From Janthinobacterium sp051380875 (GTDB lineage Bacteria; Pseudomonadota; Gammaproteobacteria; Burkholderiales; Burkholderiaceae_D), in contig NZ_JBNYXW010000004.1 in the NCBI RefSeq assembly GCF_051380875.1, positions 1 through 64,000 on the forward strand: a stretch of 64,000 bases of DNA, written 5' to 3'. The notes under the pieces were generated by a model. It was given only the letters and a program-made list of their open reading frames with translations. It searched no databases and was not told where the DNA came from. This document shows, piece after piece, positions 19,370 through 27,690 of the stretch; the first letter of the stretch is position 1; every line of letters starts with the position of its first letter. The translations under genes and the position numbers were made by a program.

Positions 19370-20341
19370 TTAACGAGACTTTACAAACGGAATGCCGATC
19401 GCTTTCGGTGCGATGGATTTCGCCATCAAGCCTGCCAGCACGATCACGGTGACGACATACGGCACCATCTGGATCAGGGAACCGGGGATGCGGCCCACGA
19501 CAGGCAAGTCCACGCCTTCGATCTGGATCTGGATGGCGGCGAAGAAACCGAACATCAAACAGCCCAGGAAGGTGTAGACGGGGCGCCAGTTGCCGAACAC
19601 CATGGCCGTCAGGGCCAGGTAGCCGGCGCCGGCCGACATGTCGCGCAGGAAGAAGCCGCTTTGCACGATGGCAAGATAGGCGCCCGAGAACGAGCACAAA
19701 ATGCCGGCCACCAGCATGGCCAGGTAGCGCGTCGCTTCCACGCTCACGCCGGCCGAGTCGGCCGCATGCGGGTTTTCGCCGCAGGCGCGCAGACGCAGGC
19801 CGAAGCGCGTGTGGTACAGCAGCCAGTGCACCAGCGGAATCAACAGGAAGGCCACATACACGAGGATGGAATGGCCGCCGATCAAATGGGCATACACCCA
19901 GCCGATGAAGGGGATGTGTTCCACGTATTGCGTGCCTGGCAAGACCACGTCGAACAGGCGCGCCTGGCCCAGGTCGGGCGTGCGGCCGCCTTGCTGGAAG
20001 AAAAATTGCGCCAGCACAAAGGTCAAGCCGCTCATGGCGATATTGATCGCCATGCCGGCCACCAGCTGGTTGCCCTTTTGCGTGATGCTGACATACGCCT
20101 GCAGCAGGGCCAGGGCGACGCACACCAGCATGCCGGCCGCCATGCCGTAATACGGGTTTTGCGTGGTGTAGGCCACGGCGGCGGAGGCGAAGGCGCTGGC
20201 CAGGATCTTGCCTTCCAGGCCGATGTCGATCATGCCGCTGCGTTCGGCAAACAGGCCGGCCATGGCGGCAAAGATCAGGACCGGCGCATTGCGCACGGTC
20301 GACACCAGGATGCTGGCGAAATGAAAGTCGTCGAGTGTCAT
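19370..20341 (-). CDS. Nucleoside ABC transporter permease (NupQ/YufQ type)
   Basis: Second inner-membrane subunit of the BMP-family importer. About nine hydrophobic segments are present, along with the family motifs GLFAERSGMIDIGLEG near residue 30 and LRACGENPHAADSAGV in the cytoplasmic coupling region. The start at 20341 (MTLDDFHFAS) is preferred; a longer reading from 20410 adds a basic N terminus that overlaps the previous gene. It starts four bases after the partner permease ends. It is the last gene of the operon before a bidirectional terminator. Confidence 0.92.
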   Translation of the reverse strand: MTLDDFHFASILVSTVRNAPVLIFAAMAGLFAERSGMIDIGLEGKILASAFASAAVAYTTQNPYYGMAAGMLVCVALALLQAYVSITQKGNQLVAGMAINIAMSGLTFVLAQFFFQQGGRTPDLGQARLFDVVLPGTQYVEHIPFIGWVYAHLIGGHSILVYVAFLLIPLVHWLLYHTRFGLRLRACGENPHAADSAGVSVEATRYLAMLVAGILCSFSGAYLAIVQSGFFLRDMSAGAGYLALTAMVFGNWRPVYTFLGCLMFGFFAAIQIQIEGVDLPVVGRIPGSLIQMVPYVVTVIVLAGLMAKSIAPKAIGIPFVKSR

Positions 20342-20345
20342 GGTG

Positions 20346-21425
20346 TTAGCCTTTGATGCGCTTGAGCAGGGCGGAAATGGCCGGTGCGTAGAAGTTTTCC
20401 ATTGCACCACAGAACAGGATGATCAAGCCCTGGATGAAGATGAAGGTTTCCGTCGGAATATTCGGTTTTTCCAGCGACAAGTCGAAACCGCCCTGTATCA
20501 GCGCGCCGAACAGCACCGACGACAAAAAGATCCCGACCGGATGCTGGCGGCCCATCAGGGCGATGGCGATGCCGATGAAGCCGGCGCCGCCGACGAAGTT
20601 GAGCGATAAATAATGCGTCGAGCCCATGATGGAGTTGACGGAACCCAGGCCTGCCAGCGCGCCGGAAATGAGCATGACGATGATGATCATCTTGCTGATC
20701 GATACGCCCGCATAGTGGGCCGCATGCTTGTTCAGGCCCGTGGCGCGCAGCTTGAAGCCCCACGACGAGCGCCAGACCATCACGCCGTAGATGAGCAGCG
20801 CGGCGATGGCCAACAGGAAACTGATGTTCAGCGGCGTGTCGCCCAGCGCCGGGAACCAGGTGGAGAGGCGCGGCATTTCGCCGCTTTCGGCAAATACGCG
20901 GCTGGCCGTATTCTGCTCGCCTGGCGGAATCAGGTATTTCACGATCACGAAGTTCATCAGGCTGGCGGCGATGAAGTTGAACATGATGGTGGTCACCACG
21001 ATGTGGCTGCCCCGTTTCGCTTGCAGATAGCCGGGCAAAAAGCCCCACAGCGCGCCAAACAGGGCCGCGCCTATCATGGCCGCCGGAATCAAGAGCCAGG
21101 CGGGCAGGGTCTGGTCAAAGGCAAGCATGGCGACTGTCAAGCCCAGGCCGCCGATATACATCTGGCCTTCGCTGCCGATATTGAACAGGCCGGCCTGCAT
21201 CGCCACGGAGACCGACAGGCCCGTGAAGATGAAGGTGCTGGCGTAGAACAGGGTGTAGCTCAAGCCTTCCGGATTGAGGATGGCGCTGTGGACGAGGATA
21301 CCCAGCGATTCGCCCGGGTCTTCGCCCAGCATATAAATCACCAGTGCCGCGACCAGCAAGGCCGACAGCAGGTTTAACATGGGCATGACAAAGGCTGTCG
21401 CCCAGCGTGGCAAGTCGTTATTCAT
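20346..21425 (-). CDS. Nucleoside ABC transporter permease (NupP/YufP type)
   Basis: First inner-membrane subunit of the importer, 359 residues with about ten hydrophobic segments. Family motifs include GLFNIGSEGQMYIGG (about residue 80) and LRATGLNKHAAHYAGVS, the loop that contacts the ATPase. Its ATG overlaps the ATPase stop by four bases, indicating translational coupling. Together with the next permease it forms the heterodimeric channel for nucleosides or purine bases. Confidence 0.93.
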   Translation of the reverse strand: MNNDLPRWATAFVMPMLNLLSALLVAALVIYMLGEDPGESLGILVHSAILNPEGLSYTLFYASTFIFTGLSVSVAMQAGLFNIGSEGQMYIGGLGLTVAMLAFDQTLPAWLLIPAAMIGAALFGALWGFLPGYLQAKRGSHIVVTTIMFNFIAASLMNFVIVKYLIPPGEQNTASRVFAESGEMPRLSTWFPALGDTPLNISFLLAIAALLIYGVMVWRSSWGFKLRATGLNKHAAHYAGVSISKMIIIVMLISGALAGLGSVNSIMGSTHYLSLNFVGGAGFIGIAIALMGRQHPVGIFLSSVLFGALIQGGFDLSLEKPNIPTETFIFIQGLIILFCGAMENFYAPAISALLKRIKG

Positions 21426-22975
21426 GATTTATGCATTCCCCCCATCAACAGACCGATGCGGGTGGTATCGAATTCTTCAATGTTCAGTTCGCCGGTGATG
21501 CGTCCGCCGCACATGACCAGAATGCGGTCGGCCAGCGCCCGCACTTCTTCCAGTTCGACCGACACCAGCAGGATCGCCACGCCTGCGTCGCGCAGGGCCA
21601 GCAATTGCGTATGGATGCTTTCGATGGTGCCGATGTCGACGCCGCGCGTGGGTTGCCCCACCAGCATCAGTTTCGGCTTGGCCAGCACTTCGCGCGCGAT
21701 CACCACTTTTTGCTGGTTGCCGCCGGACAGCAAACCGATGCGCAGATCCGGGTTGGCCGGGCGCACATCGAAGGTCTTCAGCAGTTCTGCGCAGCGCGCG
21801 CCGATGGCCTTGAAGTTGAACAGGCCCCAGCGGTTTTTCAGGTGGTCCTGGTAGCCGAGGATGGTGTTTTGCATGACGGAGAAGTTTTTCACCACGCCAT
21901 CGCGCAAGCGGTCTTCCGGAATGTGGGCGATGCCCAGTTCACGGAAGGCCAGCGGCAAGCCGTCGGCGTCTGTGCGCTTGCCAAACGGTAAGTCCTTGTC
22001 CAGGAAGCGCAGCTTGCCCGAGGTCGGCAAACGCATGCCCGAGAGGATTTCCAGCAGCTCGCTCTGGCCATTGCCGGACACGCCCGCGATGGCGACGATC
22101 TCGCCGGCGCGCAAGTTGAAGCCGATATCGGCCAGCAATTTGACCTGTTGCTCATCTGCAAGTTGCAAACCGTCTACTTCCAGCACCGTGGCGCCCGGAT
22201 TGTAGGGCGCACGCGGCAAGTGGCTCTGGATCGGGCGGCCCACCATCATGTTGGCCAGCTCCTCTTTCGAGGTGGTTGCCGTGGCGACGGCGCCCACCAC
22301 CGTGCCGCCGCGCATGACGGTGACGTTGTCGGTGATTTCCAGGATCTCTTGCAGCTTGTGCGTGATCAGGATGATGGTCTTGCCTTGTTCCTTGAACAGG
22401 CGCAGGATTTCAAACAGCGACGCCGTTTCCTGGGCCGTCAGCACGGCCGTCGGCTCGTCGAGGATCAGGATGTTGGCGCTGCGGTAAATCTGCTTGAGGA
22501 TTTCCACGCGCTGCTGCGCACCGACGGACAAGTCTTCGATCTTCGCCAGCGGGTCGACGTCGAGGCGGTAGCGCGCGCAAATGTCGCGCAGCTGGGCCTC
22601 CGCTTCGGCGCGGTGACTGGCCAAACGAAAACCGCCTTCCGTGCCCAGCATGATATTGTCGAGGACGGTGAAGTTCTCGACCAGCATGAAGTGCTGGTGC
22701 ACCATGCCAATGCCGAGCTTGATCGCCTCCTGGCTGTTGCGGATAGGCTGTATTTTTCCGTCGAGCAAGATTTCTCCGCCGTCGGCACGGTAATATCCGT
22801 ACAGGATGCTCATCAAGGTCGATTTACCGGCGCCGTTTTCTCCCACCAGGCCATGGATACTGCCCTTGGCGATGGAGAAACTGACGTCGGCGTTGGCCTT
22901 CACATGTCCAAATTGCTTGGAAATGCTGCGAAATTCTACTGCTGGCTGCATAGGCTCATAACTGGATAGTTTCAT
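21422..22975 (-). CDS. Nucleoside ABC transporter ATP-binding protein (tandem cassettes)
   Basis: Energises the importer. Two ABC cassettes lie in one 517-residue chain. The first has Walker A GENGAGKST (about residue 45), signature LSVGAQQRVEIL and Walker B ILILDEPTAVL. The second has a degenerate P-loop GVSGNGQSEL, with signature LSGGNQQKVVIARE. This asymmetric layout is usual for sugar and nucleoside importers of the RbsA/YufO type. A strong stem-loop (22979-23014) separates it from the binding-protein gene, and the downstream permease gene overlaps its stop. The start is taken at 22975, though a second in-frame ATG (MQPAVEF) also fits. Confidence 0.94.
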   Translation of the reverse strand: MKLSSYEPMQPAVEFRSISKQFGHVKANADVSFSIAKGSIHGLVGENGAGKSTLMSILYGYYRADGGEILLDGKIQPIRNSQEAIKLGIGMVHQHFMLVENFTVLDNIMLGTEGGFRLASHRAEAEAQLRDICARYRLDVDPLAKIEDLSVGAQQRVEILKQIYRSANILILDEPTAVLTAQETASLFEILRLFKEQGKTIILITHKLQEILEITDNVTVMRGGTVVGAVATATTSKEELANMMVGRPIQSHLPRAPYNPGATVLEVDGLQLADEQQVKLLADIGFNLRAGEIVAIAGVSGNGQSELLEILSGMRLPTSGKLRFLDKDLPFGKRTDADGLPLAFRELGIAHIPEDRLRDGVVKNFSVMQNTILGYQDHLKNRWGLFNFKAIGARCAELLKTFDVRPANPDLRIGLLSGGNQQKVVIAREVLAKPKLMLVGQPTRGVDIGTIESIHTQLLALRDAGVAILLVSVELEEVRALADRILVMCGGRITGELNIEEFDTTRIGLLMGGMHKS

Positions 22976-22978
22976 GGA

Positions 22979-23014
22979 AACGCGCCGCGCGGAGACAGGC
23001 CCCGGCGGCGCGTT
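22979..23014 (-). other. Intercistronic stem-loop between bmpA-like and ATPase genes
   Basis: AACGCGCCGC and GCGGCGCGTT are perfect 10-bp inverted repeats separated by 16 bases, located just before the ATPase start. There is no U tract for termination on the minus strand. Such structures after binding-protein genes commonly protect the upstream mRNA or reduce downstream expression, which would give excess binding protein; that role is inferred here. Confidence 0.65.
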
Positions 23015-23032
23015 TAAGAATGAAGAGTGCGT

Positions 23033-24028
23033 TTAAACCGGGCAGGTGCTGCCGACGCGGTAATCGATCACTTTGATCTTGCCGTCGATAATGTCTTTAC
23101 GCGCAGCCAACACGCGCTTCTCGATTTCCGGCGTAATCAGCGTGCGGTTGTTCGCATCGAGCGCCCAGTCCACGCCGCCTTCTTTCAAGCCTTTATAACT
23201 GGTGCCACCCTTCCAGGTGCCGTTCTTCACTTGCATGAAGCTGTCGTAGACCGTGTTGTCGACGCGCTTGACCATCGAGGTCAGGATGCTGCCTGGATAC
23301 AAATGGTTCTGGTTCGAATCGACGCCGATGGCCAGCTTGCCTTTTTCCTTGGCCATCTGCAAGGTACCCATGCCGCTGCCGCCAGCGACGGCGAAGACGA
23401 CATCGACGCCGCGTTCGAATTGCGAGCGGGCCAGCTCGCCACCCTTGGCCGGGTCATTCCAGGCGCTGGACGTGGTGCCGACCATGTTTTGCGTGATGTC
23501 CGTTTTCGGATTAACGGCCTTGACGCCTTGCGCGTAGCCGCAGGCGAAGTTGCGGATCAGGGGAATATCGATGCCGCCGATGAAGCCGACTTTCTTGCTC
23601 TTGCTGGCCATGGCTGCAGCCACGCCCACCAGGTAGGAGCCTTCTTCTTCCTTGAAGATGACGGAATTGACGTTGCTGCCGGCAGCCTGGCCGTCGATCA
23701 GCACGAATTTCACGTTCGGGAATTCCTTGGCGACCTTTTGCACGGCTTGCGTTTGCGCAAAGCCGATGGCAGCGATCATGTCGAGTTTCTTGCGGGCCAG
23801 GCCGCGCATGACTTGTTCAGCCTGTGTATCGCTCGATGCCTGCACTTCGATGAAGGAAATGCCCGTGTCTTTTTTGAAGCGCGATGCGCCTTCGAAAGCG
23901 GATTGGTTGAACGACTTGTCGAACTTGCCGCCCGCGTCATACACGACACCCAGTTTTGGGGTAGCCGCGGACGCTTGAGCAGTCAGGAATACGGCTGCGA
24001 TCGTCAAACTAAATTGTGTAAGTTTCAT
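23033..24028 (-). CDS. BMP-family periplasmic nucleoside-binding protein
   Basis: Captures nucleosides in the periplasm for the ABC importer. A 22-residue signal peptide ends in AQASA with no lipobox, so it is soluble rather than a lipoprotein. The BMP/PnrA fold is clear from KLGVVYDAGGKFDKSFNQSA at the mature N terminus, then GFAQTQAV, VGFIGGIDIPLIRNF and GVDSNQNHLYPGSILTSMV. Length 331 fits. It leads the importer operon and is separated from the ATPase gene by a stem-loop. A promoter module shared with the TonB receptor and PNP operon lies about 310 bp upstream. Exact ligand is not visible; purine or pyrimidine nucleosides, perhaps pseudouridine, are likely. Confidence 0.93.
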   Translation of the reverse strand: MKLTQFSLTIAAVFLTAQASAATPKLGVVYDAGGKFDKSFNQSAFEGASRFKKDTGISFIEVQASSDTQAEQVMRGLARKKLDMIAAIGFAQTQAVQKVAKEFPNVKFVLIDGQAAGSNVNSVIFKEEEGSYLVGVAAAMASKSKKVGFIGGIDIPLIRNFACGYAQGVKAVNPKTDITQNMVGTTSSAWNDPAKGGELARSQFERGVDVVFAVAGGSGMGTLQMAKEKGKLAIGVDSNQNHLYPGSILTSMVKRVDNTVYDSFMQVKNGTWKGGTSYKGLKEGGVDWALDANNRTLITPEIEKRVLAARKDIIDGKIKVIDYRVGSTCPV

Positions 24029-24062
24029 GAATTGGCTCCTGGAAGATCGATATTGTATATTT

Positions 24063-24083
24063 TTTATAGGTGAAACATATAAT
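24063..24083. promoter_or_regulatory. Second dyad of the nucleoside regulon, close to bmpA-like start
   Basis: Read on the plus strand this is TTTATAG-N7-ATATAAT with spacer GTGAAAC. The dyad inside promoter copy C, 328 bp away, reads TTTATAT-N7-ATATAAA with spacer GAAACAC. The site lies 35 bp upstream of the binding-protein ATG, downstream of the promoter, a position suited to repression or looping. It deviates at two positions from the copy A-C consensus. Confidence 0.45.
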
Positions 24084-24340
24084 GTGGGGCCGATTTAGCC
24101 TGTTTTTCATGCACGAGGTGATGGTTCCTTATCAACATTGCACTGTATTGCACAAGATCATGCAGAAGATCATTGCTGGCCTTGTATGCTTTTACGTACA
24201 CAGTGTGATGCTCATGCAACAGTCGCGCCCGTCTCTTTTATATTTACAACATCGAATGGATGAGCCGGAGCGGGCTGGATGCGCCGTCGGCATGACGGGC
24301 AAGGCAAGCACGGGACCGTCGCCACGATGGGCGTCCGAAT
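24084..24340 (-). other. Leader region between the importer promoter and its first gene
   Basis: About 260 bp with no convincing gene on either strand. A 109-codon open frame on the plus strand lacks any recognisable motif and is not credited. With promoter copy C it would form a 5' leader of roughly 310 nt. No riboswitch was recognised. Confidence 0.4.
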
Positions 24341-24411
24341 CACTATGCATCATGCCCGATATGTATGACAAATACGTTTTTGTTTGTTTATTTATATGAA
24401 ACACATATAAA
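24341..24411 (-). promoter_or_regulatory. Nucleoside-regulon promoter module, copy C (ABC importer)
   Basis: On the minus strand the order is: perfect dyad TTTATAT-N7-ATATAAA (24411-24391), A-rich stretch, -35 TTGTCA (24371-24366), 18-bp spacer, -10 CATAGT (24347-24342). It aligns without gaps to copy B before the PNP gene and with one single-base gap to copy A before the TonB receptor. The dyad centre is about 66 bp from the predicted start, where LysR-type recognition sites commonly sit, and a LysR gene lies directly upstream. Confidence 0.75.
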
Positions 24412-24429
24412 TGACTGGACTGCCTGGAT

Positions 24430-25332
24430 TCAGGCGCCTGGCGGATTGAGAATATTCAGGAAGGCCCGCACGACAGGGGCGTCGTCGAGCGTGGTGTAAC
24501 TGATATACAGGTTGGCCGACGGCGGATTGGTCTTGATCGGCAGAAACACCACACCGGGCCAGCCGATGCGGCTCGTCGTTTCTGGCACCAGGGTCACGCC
24601 CAGACCCGCGCCGACCATGGCCAGCAGGGTTTGCGGTTCGCTTGCTTCCTGAAAAATCACCGGTTCAAAGCCCGCATTGATGCAGCATTGCACCAGATAG
24701 CGGGGAAAGGCCGACTTGTCCAGGGTCAGGCTCAGCATGGGTTCGTGGGCGATGTCGAGCAACTCGATGGCCGTGTTCTTTGCCAGTGGATGGTGTTCAT
24801 TGACGGCCACGCAGACGTTTTCGCGGAAGCAAAGTTCCTGGCGTAAATTGTCGTGGCGCAAGTCGTCATCGTTGAGTTTGGGTTCGCGCCAGAAGCCCAC
24901 GTCGATCTGCTTGGCGCGGAGTGCTTCGTATTGCACCGTGGGGCCGAGTTCGTGGATGGTCCAGGTGACACGGGGAAACTTGGTCTGGAATTCTTCCAGC
25001 AGGCTGGGGATGGGGCCCCACATGGCCGAGCCGACGATGCCTACGCGCAAGCGGCCCACTTCGCCGCGGTCGATCTGGCGGATGGTATCGATGGTCATGC
25101 GCATCTTGGCCAGCAAGTCGGCCGCTTCGTTCATCAGCGCCTTGCCCGCCACGGTCAGTTCGAACGTACGCGTAGTGCGCGCAAACAGGCGTACGCCCAG
25201 TTCGCTTTCCAGTTTCATGATCTGCTGGCTCAGGGGCGGCTGCGAGATATGCAGGCGCTCGGCGGCGCGGCTGAAGCTTTTCTCCTCGGCAACGGCAAGA
25301 AAATACTTTAACTGTTTAAGATCGATGGACAT
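24430..25332 (-). CDS. LysR-family transcriptional regulator (candidate nucleoside regulator)
   Basis: The N-terminal winged helix-turn-helix (about residues 1-60) reads LKQLKYFLAVAEEKSFSRAA then HISQPPLSQQIMKLE, characteristic of the BenM/CatM-like branch. A two-lobed effector domain follows, to residue 300. It lies between psuG and the importer operon, all on the minus strand. The spacing of 80 bp after psuG leaves room for its own promoter or read-through. Its closeness to promoter copy C makes it the best local candidate for the protein that reads the TTTATAY-N7-RTATAAA dyad, but this is inference. The ligand is unknown. Confidence 0.9.
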   Translation of the reverse strand: MSIDLKQLKYFLAVAEEKSFSRAAERLHISQPPLSQQIMKLESELGVRLFARTTRTFELTVAGKALMNEAADLLAKMRMTIDTIRQIDRGEVGRLRVGIVGSAMWGPIPSLLEEFQTKFPRVTWTIHELGPTVQYEALRAKQIDVGFWREPKLNDDDLRHDNLRQELCFRENVCVAVNEHHPLAKNTAIELLDIAHEPMLSLTLDKSAFPRYLVQCCINAGFEPVIFQEASEPQTLLAMVGAGLGVTLVPETTSRIGWPGVVFLPIKTNPPSANLYISYTTLDDAPVVRAFLNILNPPGA

Positions 25333-25412
25333 GCTTTCCTTGCGTTGCGTGTGCTAAGCGGGAACAGCGCGCGGACCCATGAAGGTGCGCGCGCTTCTTT
25401 ACAGCAGTCCTA

Positions 25413-26354
25413 TTATCGTGCCACCACCGCCTGCATGGCAATGGCCAGTGCCGTCCCGACCTGGGCATTGTGCTTGACCAGGGCGATATTCGTCGCCAGG
25501 CTGCGTCCGTCCGTCAGTTGCTTGATGCGCGACAACAGGAATGGCGTGACTTGCTTGCCCTTTACGCCGCCCGCGTCCGCTTCCTGCAGCGCTTGCGTGG
25601 TGATCGTGTCGATCTCTTCCTTCGGCATGGCTTGCGCGGCTGGCACGGGATTGCTGACGACCACGCCGCCTGCCAGGCCCAGCTGCCACTTGGTGTTGAT
25701 GAAAGCCGCCTGTTCGGCTGGCGTATCGAGGCGGAAATCGGCCTTGAAGCCGCTTTCGCGCGTGAAGAAGGCGGGGAAACCGTCCTGGCCGACGCTGATG
25801 ACGGGCACGCCATGCGTTTCCAGGTATTCCAGGGTCAGGCCGATGTCGAGGATCGATTTGACGCCTGCGCAAACGACGGCGACCGAGGTTTGCGCCAGTT
25901 CCTGCAAGTCGGCGGAAATGTCGAAGCTGGTTTCCGCGCCGCGGTGCACGCCGCCGATGCCGCCCGTCACAAACACGGCAATGCCGGCCAGTTCGGCGCA
26001 GATCATGGTGGCAGCCACGGTGGTGGCGCCCAGTTTGCGCTGCGACAGGACAAACGGCAGGTCGCGGCGGCTGACCTTCATGGCGTCGGGCGAGGTGCCC
26101 AGCAATTCGAGCTGCTCGGGCGACAGGCCCACGCAAATCTTGCCGTCGATGATGGCAATGGTGGCTGGCACGGCGCCGCCGTCACGGATGATCTGTTCCA
26201 CTTCGCGCGCCATTTCCACGTTTTGCGGATATGGCATGCCGTGCGAAATGATGGTCGATTCCAGCGCCACGATGGCTTTGCCGGCTGCGCGCGCGTCGAG
26301 TACTTCTTGCGAGAAGGAAAGGAAGTTGTGCAGTTGGGGCTTCGATTGGGTCAT
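25413..26354 (-). CDS. psuG: Pseudouridine-5'-phosphate glycosidase
   Basis: Splits pseudouridine 5'-phosphate into uracil and ribose 5-phosphate by breaking the C-C glycosidic bond. The 313-residue sequence carries family signatures ALESTIISHGMPYP (about residue 30), FVTGGIGGVHRGAE (about 128), the substrate-loop segment SVGQDGFPAFFTRES and the C-terminal TDGRSLATNIALVKHNA. It starts three bases after the kinase gene ends, so the pair is translated together. The uracil formed can enter the reductive pyrimidine pathway encoded about 18 kb away. Confidence 0.97.
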   Translation of the reverse strand: MTQSKPQLHNFLSFSQEVLDARAAGKAIVALESTIISHGMPYPQNVEMAREVEQIIRDGGAVPATIAIIDGKICVGLSPEQLELLGTSPDAMKVSRRDLPFVLSQRKLGATTVAATMICAELAGIAVFVTGGIGGVHRGAETSFDISADLQELAQTSVAVVCAGVKSILDIGLTLEYLETHGVPVISVGQDGFPAFFTRESGFKADFRLDTPAEQAAFINTKWQLGLAGGVVVSNPVPAAQAMPKEEIDTITTQALQEADAGGVKGKQVTPFLLSRIKQLTDGRSLATNIALVKHNAQVGTALAIAMQAVVAR

Positions 26355-26357
26355 GGT

Positions 26358-27515
26358 TCAGTCCTGTTGAAAGAGGGTAGGAGGGGGTGGCGCCAGGTCG
26401 GCGTCGTCAATATCATCGAGTGCATCGGCTGAAATCAGCGGCGACACGGTGGCGGCCGATTCAAGCGTCATGGCGGCCAGTTTCAGGCCGCGCCGGCACG
26501 CCAGCTTCAGGTCTGCGCTGTTGTGGTAGAGCGACCAGCAGACGGCGGCAGAGAAGGCATCGCCGGCGCCCGTCACGTCGACGGCGTCCACTTCGCGCGC
26601 GGCCAGGTGCACGATAGGCGCGTCCAGGGTGTCGCCATCGGTAAAATATACGCCTTCGCCGCCACAGGTGACGATCACCTGGCGTGCGCCCTGGCGCTGC
26701 ACTTCGCGGCAGGCGGCGCGCAGCTCGGCTGCCGTCGGCAAGGCGCGCGCGACGCGCGTTTCCAGTTCGCCGCGGTTCAGTATCAGCAGGCGCAAGCCCG
26801 TCAGGTCTTGCGGCAGATGCGCCATTTTCGGTTGCGAGACGGCGATGATGACCAGCGGGGTCGCTTGGGCAGCCTCCTGGCGCGCATCGGCCAGCAAGGC
26901 TTGCACGCTGTCGTGGCCCAGGTTCAGGTCGCATACGGTCAGGGCGGCGGCCGCGCGCTGCGGCTGGCGGCTGTGCAAAAAGGCTGGCGTCAACTGTTCA
27001 TACAGTTGCATGTTGGCCATCGCCAGCAGCATTTCGCCATGTTCGTCGAGCACGGCCGTGTAAGTGCCACTGCTGGTGTTGCTCAAATGCAAGCTGCCGC
27101 GCATGTCGATGCCGGCGTCTTCCGCATGCGTTTGCAGGGCGTGGCCGGCGGCATCGTCGCCCAGCGCCGTCAGCAGGGCGACGGGGAGCGACAGGCGGGC
27201 CAGGTTTTCCGCGATATTGCGGCCCACGCCGCCAAATACTTCTTCCGAACGCACGGGGTTTGACGTGCCCATCTGCAGGGTGGCCAGGGTGCGCATCTTG
27301 CGGTCGAGGTTGGCAGCGCCTATGCACAGCACGGGGCGGCTGTCGGGCAGCACATAGGCACGTCCCAGCAGGCGGCGTTCACGGATCAAGCCGGCGATAT
27401 GGCCGGCGACGGCCGAGCGCGACAAGCCCAGTTCGCTCGCCAGGTCTTGCTGCGAGATGAAGGGGTTGTTGCGGATCAGCGTATACAGCTGGTCTTTTTT
27501 ATTGGTATCGGTCAC
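26358..27515 (-). CDS. psuK: Pseudouridine kinase with N-terminal helix-turn-helix
   Basis: Phosphorylates pseudouridine at the 5' position for PsuG. Residues about 1-60 form a winged-helix DNA-binding domain (FISQQDLASELGLSRSAVAG) and residues about 62-375 a PfkB/ribokinase domain. The latter has GGVGRNIAENLARL near residue 95 and the anion-hole/catalytic motif VDVTGAGDAFSAA near 325. Pseudouridine kinases with such a domain are known, and it suggests an autoregulator sensing its substrate. Just upstream is a consensus-like promoter overlaid by two tandem copies of a 15-bp sequence, a natural target for the HTH. Length is 385 residues. Confidence 0.95.
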   Translation of the reverse strand: MTDTNKKDQLYTLIRNNPFISQQDLASELGLSRSAVAGHIAGLIRERRLLGRAYVLPDSRPVLCIGAANLDRKMRTLATLQMGTSNPVRSEEVFGGVGRNIAENLARLSLPVALLTALGDDAAGHALQTHAEDAGIDMRGSLHLSNTSSGTYTAVLDEHGEMLLAMANMQLYEQLTPAFLHSRQPQRAAAALTVCDLNLGHDSVQALLADARQEAAQATPLVIIAVSQPKMAHLPQDLTGLRLLILNRGELETRVARALPTAAELRAACREVQRQGARQVIVTCGGEGVYFTDGDTLDAPIVHLAAREVDAVDVTGAGDAFSAAVCWSLYHNSADLKLACRRGLKLAAMTLESAATVSPLISADALDDIDDADLAPPPPTLFQQD

Positions 27516-27534
27516 AGGGTTTTCGCTGAAGGTT

Positions 27535-27579
27535 TAAACATTTGTCCGTAACTGTAAACATTTGTCTGTTTTGTGTCAA
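27535..27579 (-). promoter_or_regulatory. psuKG promoter with tandem operator
   Basis: On the minus strand, a perfect -35 TTGACA (27579-27574), 17-bp spacer and -10 TACAGT (27556-27551) lie 36 bp upstream of the psuK ATG. Two direct copies of TAAACATTTGTCYGT (plus-strand sense) at 27535-27549 and 27555-27569 are spaced exactly 20 bp apart. One covers the spacer and -10; the other lies just past the -10. This layout is typical of repression. The binder is likely PsuK's own HTH, by position. Confidence 0.7.
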
Positions 27580-27690
27580 GCGTGCGCACAAATACCTGCG
27601 TGGCCCGCGTAATGCATCTATTTTCCGGGCATGGCAAGGCCGCAATCGTGGCTGGCAGGCATGGGCTTGCGTGGACTATAATATCGGCCA

